The notes under the pieces were generated by a model that was given only the letters and a program-made list of their open reading frames with translations, did not search any database and had not been told where the DNA came from. The position numbers and the translations under genes were made by a program. Below, one piece after another: positions 61,086 to 64,000 of a stretch of DNA of 64,000 nucleotides (the stretch's first letter is position 1; the number at the start of each line of letters is the position of its first letter). Source of the stretch: Sinonovacula constricta (Eukaryota; Mollusca; Bivalvia; Cardiida; Solecurtidae). The stretch spans positions 58,244,857-58,308,856 of the forward strand of contig CM017557.1 in assembly GCA_007844125.1 (NCBI GenBank), in the 5' to 3' direction.

Positions 61086-63865
61086 GTTACCAAACGCACG
61101 CTACTCGCACGCTGAACGCACGCAGAAGTAACGCTGAATGAACTTCTATGCTGACAGTCTCTAACTACGCTTCAGAAAACCGTATGACATCAAATCTCTC
61201 AAAACTTGATTGTTGATCTATTTAATATCATTTGCTTCTTTAATCAAAATAGGCTGAAATTTTCTTCAGCTATAGTAATGTCTAAAAGTAAGCATTTCGA
61301 AGTATTATATATCAATAGTACCATAATCTTTCAAAACTGGACATGACAACATCAATTTATATACTAATGCAAGCAATTAACGAAAGCAATATCATCAGCA
61401 TTAATACATCTAAGAATTAATTAATTCATTTTCTTTAAAAATAATCAACCGATTTATAAAATTGACTTTTTATCAATAAGTTAAAGTAGAATGGACTATA
61501 ATACAAAATACACAAACGAGTAAGAAGGTAAAAGATAATATTTATTTTTTTTTAACCAGAACTTAGAAAAACAATGGAAAAGAGAGGCCTGCATAAAGCA
61601 AGAAAGTCGCATGTGTACATATACAATATAAAGTTATAACATGTTCTCAACAACGTAGATGGGTGTCAAGTCATTAGGCATTTTTGTGGTGCGATAATTA
61701 ATGGCAAGGCAAACCAGAAATCACATATTTCGAACGATGCTTGGTTCATCAAAATGAAAAAGAAAATGCATAATGAAAAATGACTCACAGACAGAATACA
61801 ATATAAGTACCATTAACACTCTAGATTGGATTTCCATCTCTGGGAGATTGTTTTCAAGATGTTGATGCAAATTTTGTAGACAAATGCGTCAATGCATGTT
61901 AACAGACAGTGTAAAGTTCTCCTTATGAAAACTATTTTCAAAGTTATATTTTTTAACAATTAAACTTATTCGAATGATTCAAAATAGTACTATCGCCGAG
62001 TTCATTTTCATTTAAAATGACATAGATGATCGGTATCCATTTCGGTGGCACTGTCATATTTTACATTACGAGTGGCCATAGAAAGAAAATCGCTAGTGAC
62101 GCAGCCACGAGTGAAAGCCTTATTTTCCTCTGAACAGGAGAGTTTTTTTATGAGATTCGAGAATAAGCATGCAATTTTAACTCAGTACTCTTGCAGTACA
62201 TACATGTCAAGATCTACGAGAGACAGTCTGCGACTTCTTTAGCCGCAAACATGCACGTTTTTCTCTAAAGACCCTTTTGCGTTGGCAGTTGAGAAAAACT
62301 TTAGAGAAAATATCCCCTCTCTTTGTTTGAAAGTTTGCATAAACATAATTAGCATTAAATTGTGTGACAGTATTCTGTTTGCATAATGTGTTTAGTATCA
62401 GACTTTGATCATTAATGGCGCCTATTGAAGCTTAGGTGGGATAAAGGTTTAAGCCATTTCTCAAGAGAGATATAAAGCTCTTTAAAGGATGTGTACAAGT
62501 TATGGGACCTTACAATCACATGCATGTGCAATGTGGCGGTCTCTCTATGAATGTAATCTATGTTGCTATTTACTTCATCCAATTCATCCTATAAGGATTG
62601 TTACCTGTATTTTCCTTTGATGGACATTGGATTTTGGTGTCACAGTTCCATCTACGCATGAACTGCATGCTACATCATTTTATACTTCTTCTCTTGTCAT
62701 TTTATCCTCTATTCAAAATTTTAATTTAATTTACTGGCAACAAGTTTATGCACATCTTCTGGGGTGGGGGGGATACTTTCCTCTTTTCTAGATACCATAA
62801 GGGACATTTTTTTTCAATTACGTCTACAACAACGTCATAACTTATCTAAGAAAATTAAGCGCTTTTTTTCAAATAGGTTGGTTTTCTTTTTATTGCTTTC
62901 ATTTGAGAAACCCCACAGGAAGTGCGAGGTTAGAACTCTGTAAAATAGGTTTCAACACCCAAGTCGGTCCCTTTTGCCGACTGGCCATTCCAAGGCGTTA
63001 AATGTTGGGTTTGCATTTTCTTAATGACTGATAACAGATTAGTTCTTTGTTGTACACATGGCTTGCATGTGAATACCTTTGGCCTTGCCTTTTCAAATTC
63101 TGGTATGTATTGCAATTCTCATAGGACTTATTAATGTTTCATTATTTTGCAAAACTGTTAATAAAACGGGTTTAAATCTTGTGCATATCGTTATACAGAA
63201 TAATGTTAACTGCACGTATGCAAACACTTTTTAGATTTTAGAAACAATTTCAAGGGAACTGCTTCAAGCTTTCTATGGTTATGATAAAAGTAATCAACGT
63301 ACCTTATGACTGGCGTTAAGTTCCACCTTTAATTGCCAATAAACAGATGAGAAATGAAACGCTAGATTTAACCCCGTGTCTTGCATATTAGTAAATGTTG
63401 CATATATTTTGTATTCTATATAGTACTTTGTCATATTTTCTTATTGCAGATTCAAATAGAACGTGATTTAAGAATCAAGCCAATTTGCTCATTTCGATTA
63501 ACAGTTAAATTATGTTGATGGAAAAACAAACAAATACCTCTGTCAAATGTAGCAATTAACCTTCACTTAACACGTGTGAGATCTGGGTCTTATTTAATCA
63601 TTACTCGAACACGGAGAACATAAATCCCCTTTAACAGAGCCTATCGTGACGTTAATGTCTCTTGTTATTGCAAACGCATGTGTCGATTAAGTGTTACCTG
63701 TCAATGAGAGTATTTAACACTCAGACCTTATCGTATCTTGAGATTGGTTTCATACAACTTCAAACATTGTCTAAGGAAAACTGGGTAGGGTCGAGTTTTT
63801 CGTTTTATTCTGTAAGTGATTAACCAAGTATTTGGCGAATCGTCATAGTCTGGTTGGTTTAATTG
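61086..63865 (+). repeat. Duplicated segment III, copy 3
   Basis: Anchor c at 61,690 (TTGTGGTGCGATAATTAATG), d at 62,456 (CATTTCTCAAGAGAGATATA), b at 63,624 (AAATCCCCTTTAACAGAGCC) and a at about 63,793 (CGAGTTTTTCGTTTTATTCT). Spacing c-d (about 770 bp) is close to copies 1 and 2; d-b is longer because a family X element (62,758-63,125) lies between. No conserved coding frame. Confidence 0.65.
62758..63125 (+). repeat. Interspersed family X copy, reference orientation
   Basis: Arm CTAGATACCATAAGGGACAT, CGTCATAACTTATCTAAG, then core GTGCGAGGTTAGAACTCTGT, CGGTCCCTTTTGCCGACTGG and arm GCTTGCATGTGAATACCTTT, ending TTCAAATTCTGGTATGTATT. Inverse copies at 32,494 and 34,255 match along most of their length. 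Confidence 0.75.
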
Positions 63866-64000
63866 TTTTTATCGTCCCACCAACAGTATTTCAGTTATCT
63901 GGAGACGGTGTTTACTTGAAGCAGATATAGTGCTGCCTTCACTGTGTATAGCATGTCGTGAACACCTGGCATGATACCACACCCAGTCACATCCTGACAC
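63866..64000 (-). mobile_element. SINE, family S2, minus-strand copy cut by the window end
   Basis: The reverse complement reads GTGTGGTATCATGCCAGGTG, TACACAGTGAAGGCAGCACT, ATCTGCTTCAAG and GTTGGTGGGACGATAAA, matching the last 140 bp of the copy at 40,834 almost word for word. The head would lie beyond position 64,000. Confidence 0.88.

Overview
This window looks like gene-poor, AT-rich nuclear DNA from a mollusc, most likely a bivalve. The clues are the interspersed repeats: a pearl/Helentron-type element with an array of 146-bp units and an ACGG-type microsatellite, tRNA-headed SINEs, many ACATGTA motifs, and an invertebrate-type LINE. I cannot name the species. I found no host protein-coding exon, rRNA gene, intact tRNA gene or CRISPR array that I can support. 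Nearly all open frames are short and are explained by repeats or chance. The only recognisable protein-coding remains belong to mobile elements: an APE-endonuclease/reverse-transcriptase LINE pseudogene (about 58.2-60.8 kb) and the first half of a BED zinc finger inside an internally deleted hAT transposon (42,918-43,682).

Layout. 1-3 kb: AT-rich DNA with three microsatellite blocks and the first fragment of a duplicated segment (near 1.7 kb). 3.0-4.6 kb: the pearl-like element with nine phased 146-bp units. 6.1-6.9 kb: a 51-bp minisatellite and a TA tract. 7.2-9.4 kb and 15.3-17.8 kb: two diverged copies of one segment, with two minus-strand SINE copies at about 10.1-10.8 kb between them. 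17.9-18.2 kb: a 59-bp tandem repeat beside a 93-bp near-perfect palindrome. 19.8-20.4 kb: a SINE running into a 23-bp AT-rich minisatellite. 22.1-25.4 kb and 26.9-30.4 kb: an old tandem duplication; the first copy alone carries a 35-bp minisatellite and the second alone carries a SINE. 31.8-45 kb: CA tract, copies of an unnamed interspersed repeat (family X below), a purine/pyrimidine-rich tract, a pogo/Tigger-like non-autonomous element (39,207-40,059), another SINE, then the hAT element with a perfect 8-bp target duplication. 46-47.6 kb: a 22-bp satellite and simple repeats. 50.3-64 kb: an older tandem series with a period near 2.7 kb, interrupted by a 5S-like SINE, low-complexity tracts, the LINE pseudogene and more family X copies.

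There is no gene network to describe. The interest lies in genome structure: stacked ancient local duplications that can be ordered in time by the mobile elements present in one copy and absent from the other, a SINE group with different tRNA heads on a shared core, and a mobile tandem array in which every unit carries the same nuclear-receptor-type half-sites. Alignments were made by eye; boundaries of diverged repeats are approximate.
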